DNA from: Strobilurus pachycystidiatus
Taxonomy: Eukaryota > Basidiomycota > Agaricomycetes > Agaricales > Physalacriaceae
Assembly: GCA_019915135.1 (NCBI GenBank)
Contig: JAHLMK010000002.1
Span: 1,178,001-1,242,000, forward strand
Reading direction: 5' to 3'
Length of the DNA stretch: 64,000 bases
The position numbers and the translations under genes are program-made. This document shows, piece by piece, positions 12,948-24,785 of the stretch (positions are counted from its first letter, which is position 1; each line of letters starts with the position of its first letter). The notes beneath the pieces were generated by a model that did not search any database, was not told where the DNA came from, and saw only the letters and a list, made by a program, of their open reading frames with translations.

Positions 12948-13278
12948 AAGTCACTCCTAGTATCACTACTAGCGTTATCCAGACCAGACATCTAACGGGT
13001 CGCCTTACCACTGTCATACAACCGGCTTGCGGTCCTCGCTACTCGATCTTCTTCGAAGAACAACCGGCCGAGTTTTTTGAAAATTGCCCTGCGTACGCAG
13101 ACCTGTCGACTCCTTCATTCATCTTCATATTAAGCCACAACTCACTTATATGTGCCGATAATGCGATTTTCTTTTTTGAGAAGGGTGCCCTCCTCTACGA
13201 CTCGGTTCAACACCACCGGTACAATAAGCTAAGCACGAGTCAATCTGCACGTTGCTGTTGACATTGGATGCTCAAAAT
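12948..13278. other. Intergenic 3' flank of PRP2
   Basis: About 330 bp with no open frame of note and no recognisable RNA gene. Confidence 0.5.
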
Positions 13279-14078
13279 ATGTTGACTCTTGTCACTTGCT
13301 TCGCCCTCTTTGGCTTCTTGCTAAACTGCGTCCACGGTGCTGCCCTCCTTCACAGGCAGTGCGGTGACATTAGATGGTGTAGCAGCACGTCTGGGGCCCC
13401 AATCCCTGGAATGACAATCTCCTCCGTTCCTCGAACGACTGATCCCTGCATTGCAGGTGGGACCATCGTCGGCCTTGACACGCGTACGAGCTCGAAGAAA
13501 AAGGCTTCCATGCTAAGCGTCACCGAATATGGAACAGCGGTATCTACGCCAACATGGCATGCGCCTCACAGGATCGATCGCACAATTGTCTAAATACTTG
13601 AGTCCTTGATGGTTGGTCTCCCCAAGCCCGGTGCTTCTCCCATCCACGACTGCTCTCCGTATCGGCTGGTCCAGTACGCCTGCCCTCACGGACTTCACGA
13701 AATCCACAGCTTTGAGAAACTTGACGACCTTGACAACTTTCTCTCCGCCCCAAATAGTGCCATCCCAAGGTTGCTCTACTTACGAGTCTCACAACCAGCT
13801 CACTCCATACCTCACGAGCTTCTGTCCACGTAACAACATCAATGCACACTGTAACGTCAGATCGAGTGCTCGTATTTCTCGCGACGGCAGCCTCGACGAC
13901 TTTTGCCCAGGACTCTGCGGCGCAGAAACAGTCCAGGGGAGCGGCCACAGACGGGTCCGCTGTGTCTCTTTTACTCTACAAGGTCTCGACAACTGTCACC
14001 ACAGTAGACCCCGAATCAACGAAAGATCTATGATCCTCTCAGTGGAAACGGCGACAAAGCGATGTGGGATGGCTTGAC
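13279..14078 (+). pseudogene. Weak locus: possible small secreted protein remnant
   Basis: ATG 13279 opens a frame to 13593 that begins with a hydrophobic, signal-peptide-like segment of about 20 residues ending in CVHG, followed by several Cys residues. Further open stretches lie at 13613-14077 and 13842-14033 (the latter starts MHTVTSDRVLVFLATAAS, again signal-like). I could not join them into one convincing spliced gene. The 3' half is duplicated in inverted orientation at 1-652, where the frames are broken differently; for example, GAT CGA of the 13842 frame reads AAT TGA in the other copy. It may be a decayed gene or no gene at all. Confidence 0.25.
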
Positions 14079-14456
14079 ACATCTGAGAGACCTATGAAGG
14101 GCCCAGGATCAGAAACGCTGGATATCACCCCGTTCTTCATGCTCACTAACAGCGGTAATCTCGGATGCCACTCTGGAGGAACAAGGCGGGTGGAGCGATA
14201 CGGCGTACGCAGTTCCTGGGATTCATTCATGGCAACAACTTCAACAGAAAAGTTACATGTACATTGTCATTGTACAATACAGAACAAAAAAGACTTATTT
14301 AATCGCACAACAGTCTCATCGTGGCAGCAATTCTGACGGGATAGGTTGGTAGCCTAGTGATACACTCAGCAGTTACCATGATACAAATAGGAAAGACTAA
14401 CGACGTGTACCGCCAAGGAGCATCCTGATGTTATCAAGTTGGTCCGGCCCCCCTTG
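13781..14456. repeat. Inverted duplicate of 1-652, copy B
   Basis: This is the partner of copy A. It includes the last 18 codons of the minus-strand gene at 14397-15608 and about 620 bp beyond it. The two copies face each other across the VPS18, RS-protein, REI1 and PRP2 genes. Confidence 0.85.
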
Positions 14457-15608
14457 TTGAGCTTTTGTGAACACTGTGTCGAATTCCGAGTCAGTCAGGC
14501 CATCAGACGCAGGCTCCTCCATATTGTCATAAGTAGGAGTTTGGGGAGAGTTAGTCGAGGCTGGAGAAGATGTAGGCATGTCAACACCGGTTGACTCAGA
14601 CACTGCAGCAGGAAGAGGAAATATTTTCGGGGGCCGACCAACTTGCGGAATGTAGAAAATCTGGGCGACAAACTCGTGAACAATGTCTGCCAGGTCTTCC
14701 AAACCATCTGGGACATTGTTGCCCTCAGGGCGGTAATGTAACGCATGCTGCAATTTTGAGTCTGCGTTGACAATCATCGCAAACACGGAGATCTCGTCCC
14801 CTAGCTGGCGCGAAGTGATGTGTTTGAAAGACGGACGCCTATTTCCGTCCTTGTCGACAAGATAGATGGAAGTGGGACTCGTGAACCACTGTTCCCAACC
14901 GGTCGATGGTGTGCGATCTGTGAGCGAGGGATTGGATTGAATGGAGAGGGGGTTGGATTCAGGGAGGAAAAGCGATGAGTATGGGAGGATGACATCCCAT
15001 GCTAGGTTGGGAAATGCCAGATCTGCAGAGTTGGGGCGTGGTGGCGGAGGCTTGTAAGTGCTTGTTAACATTGCGTCGTAGTACCAAGCGGTGTTTGACA
15101 GGGACAGCCGGTGCAGCCCAAGTTCAAGGTCGGCTGGGAGATAGGTCATGAGCGCGTAGAGATCCCAGTCAGAGTGGAAGGTGGGCTCGGCTAGGAAATA
15201 TGAGAGTAAATGTGGAAGGGAAAGAGATCACGCACCAAGTATGATGTTATGGATCCCATCCAGTTGGAAAGGCGTTCCGCCTGAAAATCGAAGTTCTGTG
15301 AGCAACTCCTCAATTTTCTGGCGACGGGTCTCTTTGTCATCGCCGCGACGTATGGTGTTGATGATGCGGCATGCCTGGGCTGACACAAGCAACGCACGCG
15401 TAAGGAAGGAGCGCTTGTCTTTGCCTAGGGCAAGATTGCGCGTTGTCTTGTCCTCCTTGGTCAAAGGGCGTTGATAAGACCACGTCGACCCTGCGCTGGT
15501 ATCCGATATGACGCTGTTCACAGACGAGCGCCTGAGTAAGGGATTGGGCGGGATTCTTTTGGCGGGAGCAGGAATCGTCACTTGAGGTCCTTCAGTAAGG
15601 AAAGACAT
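14397..15608 (-). CDS. Uncharacterised fungal protein
   Basis: Start ATG at 15608 (MSFLTEGPQVT). Exon 1 runs to about 15236. A 44-nt intron (GTGCGT...TTCCTAG) joins ILG to AEPTFHSDWD, and the stop TAG is at 14397-14399, giving about 388 residues. The N-terminal third is basic, with a possible helical segment (LLVSAQACRIINTIRR). The middle is a globular, aromatic-rich part (SDWDLYALMTYLP, GWEQWFTSP). The last 90 residues are Ser/Thr/Pro-rich and disordered, ending LLGGTRR. No known domain is visible and I do not recognise the family. The 3' end is part of the inverted duplication with the left window edge. Confidence 0.75.
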
Positions 15609-15919
15609 GACGGTCGCAGAAAAGGCAGCCGATCGAATGCTAAATCGACAACTTCTTAGTCTCCCCTACTACTAGGCAGACTCGATCAAGTTCACTGTTC
15701 AGCCAATTTGGATCGCGCAGACTCGACGTTGAGTAAAGGCCGATGACGCGCGATAGCGAAGTCATGAAGCTGTATATTATAGTCCGCAGCCGACAGTAGG
15801 TTCTAGAGCAAATATAGCTTGCGGAGTCCGACCGCGAACAAATTCTTGATCGAAGAAAACGACACGCGCCGGAGTTCACACTGACAGACACCGGACATAC
15901 TTACATATTTCCAGTTCAG

Positions 15920-17470
15920 CTACGCCAATCGAGCCTTCTTTCGTGTGCCTCCATTGTTGTTTCCCCCACCATAGACTCCTCCTCCACCGCTGAGACTACC
16001 AAAGCTGGCTGAGCTGCCAGGTTTACTCTGAGGGAACGGAGCACCAGGTCCTGGACCAAGTGGGGCATGAAGAGTCGGTAAAGGAACCATTGAAGATGGC
16101 CCGTCGTCCTGTGTTATACGACGCGGAGGAGGAACATGATGACTCGATACGCTCTCAAAGGCACTAGATTTGGGATTCGTTAGTAGGTTTCAGTGAACGG
16201 CCCAGCCAGGACGATATACTGACTTCCATGTGGGTAGCGGGTCTTCGTGGAACCACTTGTGCTGGAGCGCCTCTGCAGCCGTAAGCCTTTGGTCCGGATC
16301 GTATGCAAAAAGCCCCTTGAGAAGATCATACGCTGACTGAGAAGGTATTCGCTTGTGGCACCAGTCAAAGAGGTGGTTGGGAAATCTAATCTTGTCAGAC
16401 TTTGCTGCGGCGAAACAAGAACGGTGACTTACAGGTCGAGCCGCTTCATACTCTGGTATTCGGGCATGCTTGGAAGGCCAGGCCAGTCATGTTCTGCGCG
16501 CATGATGTAACTTGGGAGCAGTAAAAAGACACAGGACAGAGACGCGTACCATCGGGCGTACCGAGAACCTCAAAGATTTTGAGCAGTTGGTCGCGTTGAA
16601 AAGGAACGTTCTTTTTCGAGTCAAGCTTGGCTTCCTCGCCCTTGAAGATGGGGCGTAAGCTTGCCAGCTCAGCTATTACACATCCCACAGCCCAGCAGTC
16701 GATAGACTTGTTGTAATGTTTGGCGCCCATCAAGAGCTCTGGTGCGCGGTACCAGATGGTAACGACAACCTTATCTCCTGCGAAGAGTGGCTGCAGTGGT
16801 TCGTACACGAGACGCGCGAGGCCAAGGTCTCCGATCTTGACTACACCTTCCGAGGTGACAAGAATGTTCGCTGGTTTGAGATCACGATGGAGTATGTGGC
16901 ATGAATGGAGATACAATAGGCCGTTGAACAGTTGATATATAAGGGACTTGAGCACGGGAGCAGATATAGAGCAGCGGAGGGTCTGGGAATGGTGGTGGAT
17001 GACTTTCTACGCAGAAGTTAGCGAAACAAAGCCGGTAAAAGACAACGCACCAGGAAGTCGTGTTCTGCGTATTCGAATACCATATAGATGGACTTGTCTT
17101 CCAAGATGACCTCTCTCAGCATGACTACATTATCGTGTTGTATCTCCCTATTCAACTGCACGCGCAATCACTACATGAGTAGCGCACATTCAAAGGAGAA
17201 ACGAACCGCTATCTCCCTAATCGCGCTCTGACTGATGCCAGTGTACGTTACGACGTCGCCCTCCTTGTCGGGCTTGAATTTCTTAATCGCGTAAATCTGC
17301 TGGTCATCGCTGTCCATGCTCTGGGCCTTGTACACACGACCATACGTTCCAGAGGATATGAAGCCGAGAATGTTATATTTCGACTGGACCGAACGATGGG
17401 CAGCGTCGCGCTTTGCGCGGTAGAGGCGCATTGGGTCGTGTTGCAGCGCAGTCGACCATTCCTCGTGCAT
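15920..17470 (-). CDS. SSN3: Cyclin-dependent kinase 8 / Ssn3 (Srb10), Mediator kinase module
   Basis: CDK8 is the kinase of the dissociable Mediator module and phosphorylates RNA polymerase II and transcription factors. Start ATG at 17470 ([10 protein letters not shown]). Visible kinase motifs: Gly-loop [12 protein letters not shown], catalytic Lys in AIKKFK, PSTAIRE-equivalent helix [11 protein letters not shown] (the SxSAxRE form typical of CDK8), [17 protein letters not shown], and [16 protein letters not shown]. The C-lobe ends with a Gly/Ser/Pro-rich tail and basic [10 protein letters not shown], stop TAG at 15920-15922. Five or more short introns interrupt it (for example around 17160-17210, 16990-17050 and 16500-16550). 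The length and the TIWYRAPE activation segment without a TxY motif agree with CDK8 rather than CDK7, CDK9 or CDK1. It is divergent from CHS5. Confidence 0.9.
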
Positions 17471-17605
17471 TGCGAGCAGGATCGTTGTGCATGGGATGAG
17501 GTAAACGAAACAGACACGAAGCTGACTGCCCCGATACGGCAATGTCAACTCGTGGGAACGACGCGAGCAGTGCTTGCCATCTTTCCCGTTGACCACCACG
17601 TCGCG
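17471..17605. promoter_or_regulatory. Shared promoter between SSN3 and CHS5
   Basis: The two divergent start codons are 135 bp apart and no other frame lies between them, so both promoters must be here. Confidence 0.6.
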
Positions 17606-19094
17606 ATGCAGAAATCACCCGAAAGTTTCACTTTCACCGTCGGGAAGCTAGGTAAGTGCTCTCGTGAAGTCCATAAGCTAGAAGACGGCGACTGACGCTA
17701 AACCCAGATGCTGGAATGGCTGTACGTTTGATTCCACCGCATAATGCAGTGCATTTAGCATCTCCTACAGATTCTCATCGGGGAGCGGGCCCACCTGATA
17801 GAATTTCCGTCCATCCTTCTACCTCCCGGAGCGACGACGGGCTCCATAGTCAGCATCGCCGTCAACCAGGACCATGCCGAGGAGAAACGACGCGAAACGG
17901 ATTTCTGGGCATTGCAGGACGAGATCATGCGCGAATTTGGTACAGAAAAGCCCCATGCGCCAGAGCTCCAGGTCTGTCCGACTCTCTTGCTCCATGAGCT
18001 CCGCTAAGCGCGCACCCTTTCAGCTCCGCCATGTAACCCAAACATCCGTAACACTCGAATGGCCGCCCGTAGTCCTCGCCACAGCCAAACTACGCTCACT
18101 GGACATCTATCGAAACGGTGAACGGCTCGCCTCCATCCCCTCTCCGCTCACCAACACCTCTACGAAACTTTCTGGGCTGCAAACGGACGAAGAGTACACG
18201 TTCCAGCTCGTCCTCCGCACCACCGCTGGAACCTTCCCCTCCAACCTCATTCGCGTCCGCACTCACACTATGCAGGACACCTCTGGTATCTCTGTCTGCT
18301 TTGGAAATGTCGAAGACGAGGTCCTCCTCGAGAACGCAAAGATGGCGCTTCGTGAAATGAAGGCGAAATGGAGCGACAAAATTCAGATTGACACGACACA
18401 TTTCATATGTACGACACCTGCGGCTACGCCGACTGGGGCGCAGGCGACGGGTAGCGTGGTCGGGGCGCCGGGCGTGGAATACCAGCGGGCACTGCAATTG
18501 AGCATACCCGTGCTGTATCCAGACTGGATCATCGCGTGTCACACTGAAAAGCGGATGGTCCCCATCGGAGCGTTCGACCTCAAATCCGAGAGGCCCGCCA
18601 CCGGACGGTCGCAATCTCTTTCTCAAGTGAACGTTTCCGCTCTTCCTGAGACTGGCAGCCGTAACCGCGCGTCCATGCCACCTCCGTCGCGCTCCCCCGA
18701 AGTAGCCAGCTTTGTTAACCAGGCTCCCCAATCGAGCCCCGCGACGCGCCAGACGTTCGAACCGACACCCGAGGAGGAGGAGACAGAAGGTCCGCCAGCA
18801 CCACAGCCTACAGACGTGGCGACGAAGCGCAAGAGCCGATCGGGGACCATGAACAAGCAATTCCGGTTCCCTTCGCCCGTCTCGTCGCCTATCGTGTCGG
18901 AGACTCCTGGTCGGTCGATACCGCAGACCGCGTCTCCCCCGCCGATGTTGCAGGGCGATATAAAGAAGGCAGAGGAGACGACAAGTATTGAGGTACCGCC
19001 CCCGCCCCCAATTGAGAAGGAACGGTCGAATAGCTCTGTGACGGATGATGGAGACGATGATGTCGGTGATACCGTTGAGGTGGATTTGAGCTGA
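17606..19094 (+). CDS. CHS5: Chs5-like exomer scaffold protein (FN3 + BRCT)
   Basis: Chs5 dimers scaffold the exomer coat, which carries chitin synthase and other cargo from the trans-Golgi to the plasma membrane. Exon 1 starts at 17606 (MQKSPESFTFTVGKL, the conserved opening). Introns of about 50 nt follow it, then the next short exon (DAGMA), and then the exon ending EKPHAPELQ. After HVTQTSVTLEWPP comes the fibronectin type III domain (to about 18265, RVRTHTMQDTSGI) and a BRCT domain (about 18280-18590; DTTHFICT, YPDWIIAC, EKRMVPIGAF). The remaining 170 residues are Ser/Pro-rich and end in acidic residues, stop TGA at 19092-19094. Domain order and motifs match the Chs5 N-terminal half; the low-complexity C-terminal tail is usual for the family. 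Confidence 0.88.
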
Positions 19095-19399
19095 GTGCGC
19101 CTTGGGACGAACTTTTCCCGCTTGGTGCTCAGTGCTCAGTCTTTGAATCTTTACTTATTGTGGACTAATGTTTCCAATGTTCTTCCTGTCGAGAAACATT
19201 ATTTGTTGGAACTGTTCTTTGACTTTTCGATTGTTTGAGGGAATAAATGCGATGCTGGCCCATGGAAAGTCACTCGAAAAAAACACCCCATGAATTCACA
19301 GTACTTTGCGAGAGATGACCCAACTACGAAGATGACAGCTATAACCATACAGTAGACAATACATATCGTCGACAGAATCTACACTAAGTAGACTTCACC
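19095..19399. other. Convergent 3' flanks of CHS5 and the RAP1-like gene
   Basis: About 305 bp between two convergent stop codons. It must hold both terminators. There is no open frame. Confidence 0.5.
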
Positions 19400-21308
19400 T
19401 CATTTGAGAAGACTCTCGATCCTTTCGAGAACAGTATCATAGCCAAAGCGATCCTCCAATTCTCTCCCTCTTGCAAGACTCTGAGTATTGAGAGTCCGCA
19501 ACGTTTGCTCTTCGGCCGCACCCCAGATATTGTTTTTCGTGGGATTCTTCTCGGGAGGACTTGGGGTATCCGACTTCATTGGCGAAGACAAAAGAACGGC
19601 ATCACCTCTCCATCGACCACCACTAGCTCGCCTTTGCGCCCGTTCGATGGCTTCCTCAGTCCTACCCTCTTTGACCAATCTGCTGTACTGCCCCGCCATA
19701 GATTTAGACGGAGGTGCCCAACCACCATCAACCTGATCAGGATCATCCAGCGGAACGATGTGGAGTGCCGTCGACCTCGCTGAACCCGACTCCCGCCGTC
19801 TTGTGAAGCTAGATATGCCTTTCTTCATTTCTCTGTCCATCGCCTTTCGCATGGAATCGAGAACCCTCTCCGTTTCCCGTATGTCCTTCAATTGATCCCA
19901 AACGTCTCGTACGGTTTCCGCGGGTAACCGAAACTTCTTGGCCCAGTCAGCCATCATGGCAGATTCGCCTCGAGACATAATCAACTGCTGGTCGGATGGT
20001 CGGGTGACTGGTAGGGACAACCGACGTCGCATGTCCTTCAAGTCAACGCGTGGAAGGCGTTCTGACTGCCTCCGCGTGGGTACGACAAACGCTTCTTCTA
20101 CCGTGATGTCCATGGCACCTCCTTCATCAGCAGTTTTCTTCTGTACGTCCAAACTTGTCTTCGAAGATTCGCCAGGTTTGTTGAATGCGGTTAATGGTAC
20201 AAACGCGGGGGGGAGGTTCTGCACGTAGAGGCCTGTGTCAGGAGTTGAATGTGAGATAGCGTCCGAGGGCGCGCGCGTCTTGAGCGCGGCGTTGCCGACG
20301 TCGAGTGAAGGTGGGCTGTTAAGCAAGGTCGAGGGGAGCTGGGGGACACTTGGCTGGCTACGGATCGTAGAACGCTTCCTGGCTGCAATCCTAGAAGCAG
20401 CCAGCGAAGGTATGTGGGCACCTGCCGCTGCCCTCTGCGTACGCTCTTGCGAGGATATGAGAGGGACAGGCTGGTCGGCATCGGGTTTCCCTCCCAATGC
20501 TACGGGACCACCTTCGCCCTCCTGTTCATCCGAGCTAGAAACTAGAATATTCTTTCTTGGTCGCGTTAACCTGTTGCCGAACAACCCGCCGACCTGACGG
20601 GGCATTTGACGGGGTGGTAGCTTTGGCGACTCTGATAATGACGGCGAGGATCCGCAGAATCCAGAATCCTGGTCTGGTGAGGGCCGACGTCTGCGTGGGA
20701 TCTTCTTTGGTTCGGGCAATGTCGAATGAGGCATGTCAGGAATAACATTGGGATCCGGAAGTGTGGTGATGTCGGGGTACAGAGATGGTTGCGCTGGGAT
20801 TGGGAGCACCGGAGGGGGTAGTACAGGATCGTCGCTAAAGAAGAATTGAATGGTTGCCAAACATTCAGAAGAGGCTGCGAAGCGTACCCAGTTTCAACCT
20901 TCGCCACTTTTTGACGGACTTTCGCGTTCTCGGGCGAGCTTTCGTGCAAGCTACGTTTCCTTTTTCGAGGAACATCATCTTCAGAGTCATTCTCATCATT
21001 GTGAGGACTTTGTGCGTTTGAGTCCCGAATATATCGTCTGATGGCAGGATCCATCAAGTGCGCCCTCTTCACGTATCGGTCGCGCCAGGATTGCCAGGAA
21101 TGGGTTTTACTCCATGGTCTTGCTTTGGGGTCCTGCAGAAGAGTCAAGGAAGCCGACGGAAAGCACATTGCCCGCTACTCACCGATGCCAACTTCTGGTA
21201 TAATGCCTTGCCTTTCCGACCACTTATTGTTGGATTGTGTTTTGCGATGAATGCAACAAGGTGGTTATCCTCGCTATTGGTGAAAGGGTTACGAGACCTC
21301 AATTTCAT
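19400..21308 (-). CDS. RAP1-type Myb-domain protein (telomere-binding candidate)
   Basis: Exon 1 (ATG 21308, MKLRSRNPFTNSEDNHL) and exon 2 form a single Myb/SANT-like domain: FTNSEDNHLVAFIAKHNP, then after an intron (about 21137-21186) PWSKTHSWQSWRDRYVKRA. The HSWQSWRDRY helix is characteristic of the Rap1 Myb domain (TERF2IP family). A basic stretch (PRKRKRS) and another intron (about 20836-20890) follow. The large final exon is Pro/Ser-rich and ends in a short helical region (FGYDTVLERIESLL), stop TGA 19400-19402. No N-terminal BRCT domain is encoded downstream of this start. An upstream in-frame ATG at about 21341 is a possible alternative, so the N-terminus may be incomplete. A role at telomeres is inferred from family membership. 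Confidence 0.7.
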
Positions 21309-21655
21309 GTGAGACTCAACAAGCCTGGTGAGTTGCATGGTTAACTCACATGGACTAAACACGCCTCCAGGCTCACGTCGTGATAGTTTGTGGAGACACG
21401 CGCCGTCACATGTCACGCTCCTTTGATGGTTCAAAACTCAACACCTGTCAACAATCTTGGTCAATATTCTTTGGTTCGACAACACACTATATACTAAAGC
21501 GAGTAACGAGCTGTGAGTAAATAAGACTATCATAAGAGTAGAGCAACCATAAAAAAGAGGGAAATAATAATCCAAGGAAAGATAGATGTGCAGCGTGGAT
21601 GTGTGTGAAAAAGCGGTGGTGGGTATCAAACGTCGATGATATTAGTTCTCGATGT

Positions 21656-24600
21656 TTATTCCTCCTCTTCCTCCTCCATAACATTGTGCAACGGCGCTCC
21701 GTGCACGTATCGAGCTGGACTCCCCCGGCCTTCATCAACTACGGGAGGAGTGGAGGCATCGGAGTCTGGTGGGGATGGCGTTGCAGGAACTCCAAGAGCT
21801 GGGACTGGAACTGGGACGGGAAGCTCCTTGTTGGGTGACGGGGTTGGGGATGGTGTTAAAGCTTTCGCGGGAGTCACAGGGCTGGAACCCTTCTCTTTCT
21901 CCCGGTACATTTCGATGAGAGCAGCGGTCTTGCTTTTCACGGCGTCATTGACGCTGCTCGACGGCGGGGTCACAATGGCAGGAACGACTGGGAGTGGTCG
22001 GTGGGTGACGTCGCGAACCTCCACTTCGACATCCGCCTCGCTATCTGAATCCGCCCGGAATCGCTCGCGCGGATCGTCGGGATCGTCATGATGTTCATCG
22101 GCTGGAGGTCGTCGTTCGGGATGTAGGTCGAAATAGCCCAGGCGCCTTGGTAACGGTTTCTCGACAGGTTCAGGCGTTAACTCTCGTTCCGACTCCTCCT
22201 GCAGGTATAATTCGGACTCTTCCAACACGTCGTCGTGACGATACGAACGCTCAGTGTGAGAAGAGTGTGTTGATGATCCGGGGCGTCGTGGCACAGTCTC
22301 AATCTCCACAGACTCGTCGTCGTCGTCCCCCCCATACCCGTCATCTTCAACGTGTGGCGCCGCAGATCGGGGGATGGGAACTTCGGGGCTGGCGCTCATA
22401 TCTCGTGGAACACCTTTGAGCGCCTCCTCGATCTCCAAGCTAACCAGATCAGGGTCCCCGCCGTACCCCCTCGCGTTCCTCTTGGAGCCCCCGCCTCCGT
22501 TGCCATGATACTCTTGACCAGCCATACGACGCTCCTGGCTCCCGACGAGAATATCGACCCAGGAGTCTTCATCTCGACGCTGTGTCGTCCCACCAACGAC
22601 AACGGGGTACTCTTCGTACGCGTCACTATCCAAAGATGCAATTCGGGTCTCGAAATCTACAGTGGTCGCTTCGCTAGGGATACCGGACACAACACTCTTT
22701 CGCGGGGTAGTAATTGAGGTCGTATTCAGTCGAAACCGCCGTTTAGTCTCGGATGATGTCGACTTCACTGGCGTCATGGGCATCGCTGGCGCGATGGGCG
22801 AAGAGACCGGTGAGAGGGTCTTGCTTATGGGAAAGCTTTGGGCTGGTGAGGTAACAATTTCGGGGGCCCCACCAAGCCGAATCACCTTGGTCTTTCGTCC
22901 ACCGTCCCCACGAAGGAGGCCCTCGAATTCCACTTCCGCCGCCGCGTTCTTGGATGTTCGACCGCTAGCACTTCCATTTAAAGACGGTGTCAGGTTCTTC
23001 TTGCTGCTCTTCTTCCCCATACTCTTCGCCGAAGGGCTCGTCGGCGAACTATTGGAGGAGAAGAGGGAGGGGAGCCGTCTCCGCGTCGTCGAGCCAGAGG
23101 CAGAGAGTTGCTGGCGATACTCCAGGGGCACAAACTCTTCGAAAAGTATGAGAGAGTGCGGCCGAAATTCAATCTGCAAACGTCGTTACTTTGAGCACAG
23201 CACAAAACGACTGAAACGCACGATAGCCCAATTGCACTCTTGTTCCTCTTCGGCTTCAATATTCGGCCAACCACAAATCATGTCGCAAAACGCGTCAACA
23301 AATGCTTCCTCGACAACCTCCTCGGAGCCAACAACAGGGTTCATGTCCCAATTAAAGGTAGGCGTCTTGGCTGTCTTTTTCAGCTTCTTTGCATTCGCCG
23401 GGGAGTCGGTGATCGAGATAGTGGGAGACAACGGAGGCGGATTGAATTGCATGAGTGGCGAGATATCGCTTCTCGTGAAACCGGCCGATGAAAAGTCGTT
23501 CCACGATAGCGTTTGACGCTTCGTTTTTCGTTCCTTGAATCACCGTTGTAGATACTTTTTTAAAGCAGGCCAAAACTGGACGTACATTTCGTGCAGACTC
23601 AGTTAGGTCAAATTGCAGTTTCTTGTCATCTCCTCCTAACCCTCCGAAACCCAGTTCCTCAAATTCCCCCCATTTCAGGTCGGTCAGACTGCGAAAGCGT
23701 TCTCCGCCTCCAGCAGCGATGGCTTCTGGCTCGAAAGAAGGTGGCATGTCCATGCGTTTGCGATACGAGTCTGAGTAGCGGACTAGAGGCTTCAGAACGG
23801 AGCACTCCCATGTCGAAGCGCTTCTGATGAGGTCCGTGGAATACACACGGACATTGCGCCGTACATTGATGAGACGTACGGTACGCGCACCTTTGCGCGG
23901 CTCTGGGCGGGACGATTGAGAGGCCAGCATGAGTGGGTATCCTTTGATCCATTCCTTGAGACGAGTGGGAACTCCGAGAGACGCGGTATCTTGAAAGCGG
24001 ATAAACGAGAGAAGAAGGTGTTCCATGGCGTTGGTAGCACGCAGGTAATATACATAAGTGTGATGGAATGGCGCTCCTTGTACGCCCAAGCCGAAGAAGA
24101 GGCCACCGAAAAGAGGAGAGAGAGTGGGAGGCGTGTGTCCCGAGGACGTAGAATTGGCTGTCAAACGTGCGAGAACAGAAAGAACGGTGATGATGATGCT
24201 CCGTAGAGGCGGGGGGAGGCTGGGGAGAAATGTGCTGAAGTGCTGAGGCGGGAAGTCGGCGGCGACCTCGCTGTCGCGAAAGGCGGTATAGTGCTCCCAG
24301 GAGACGAGGCCGCGTTCCTCGCGACCGTCGACGATTCGCACTACTCTGGCCAATCCCCATCGCAGGAAGGTTCCCAGGTCATGGGGCCCAGCGAATTTGG
24401 CTTCTTGACGCCATCTGGATTCGCCGTCGGATGATGGAGAGACCTGGGCATCGAGGAAGGTGCGGATCAGGCGCTTGACGCCGTTCGAGGAGAGGTCGAG
24501 GGCCGAGGACGAGAAGATGAAGGGAGTGGTGATGCCGCCGCGCGTGCCCAGCTCGGCGGACACCACGTCGACCAGCACCGAGACCTGCTCGGGGCTCAAG

Positions 24601-24785
24601 ACTACATGGCGCTCGTAGCTCATGTAGCCATATCCTCCTACATCCCCTGCTTGCCGATCGGTGCTGAACGCCAGGAAGCCGCTCTCCTCGACGACGGAGG
24701 TCCTGCTGGGCACGCGGCCAAAGTCGTCGACGGGAGAGAGATTGGCATTGTTGCTCGACCGCGTCCGCGAGAATATGCTGGGCAT
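21656..24785 (-). CDS. MSB1/MUG8-domain protein (cell polarity family)
   Basis: ATG 24785 (MPSIFSRTRSS) opens a large exon to about 23586. It holds a conserved N-terminal region (LSPEQVSVLVDVVSAELGTRG, TTPFIFSS), a RhoGAP-like helical core, and motifs such as YYLRATNAMEHLLLSFIRFQD, GVPTRLKEWIKGYP and RRNVRVYSTDLIRSASTW. Two introns (about 23535-23585, and 23173-23219 with donor GTGCGT) lead through TLSWNDFSSAGFTRSD and ECNWAI to IEFRPHSLILFEEFVPLEYRQQL. The remaining 480 residues are disordered, Ser/Pro-rich and acidic, with stop TAA at 21656. The conserved pieces fit fungal Msb1/Mug8 proteins, which act with Cdc42/Rho1 in polarised growth. The assignment rests on remembered family motifs, not on a search. 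Confidence 0.65.
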
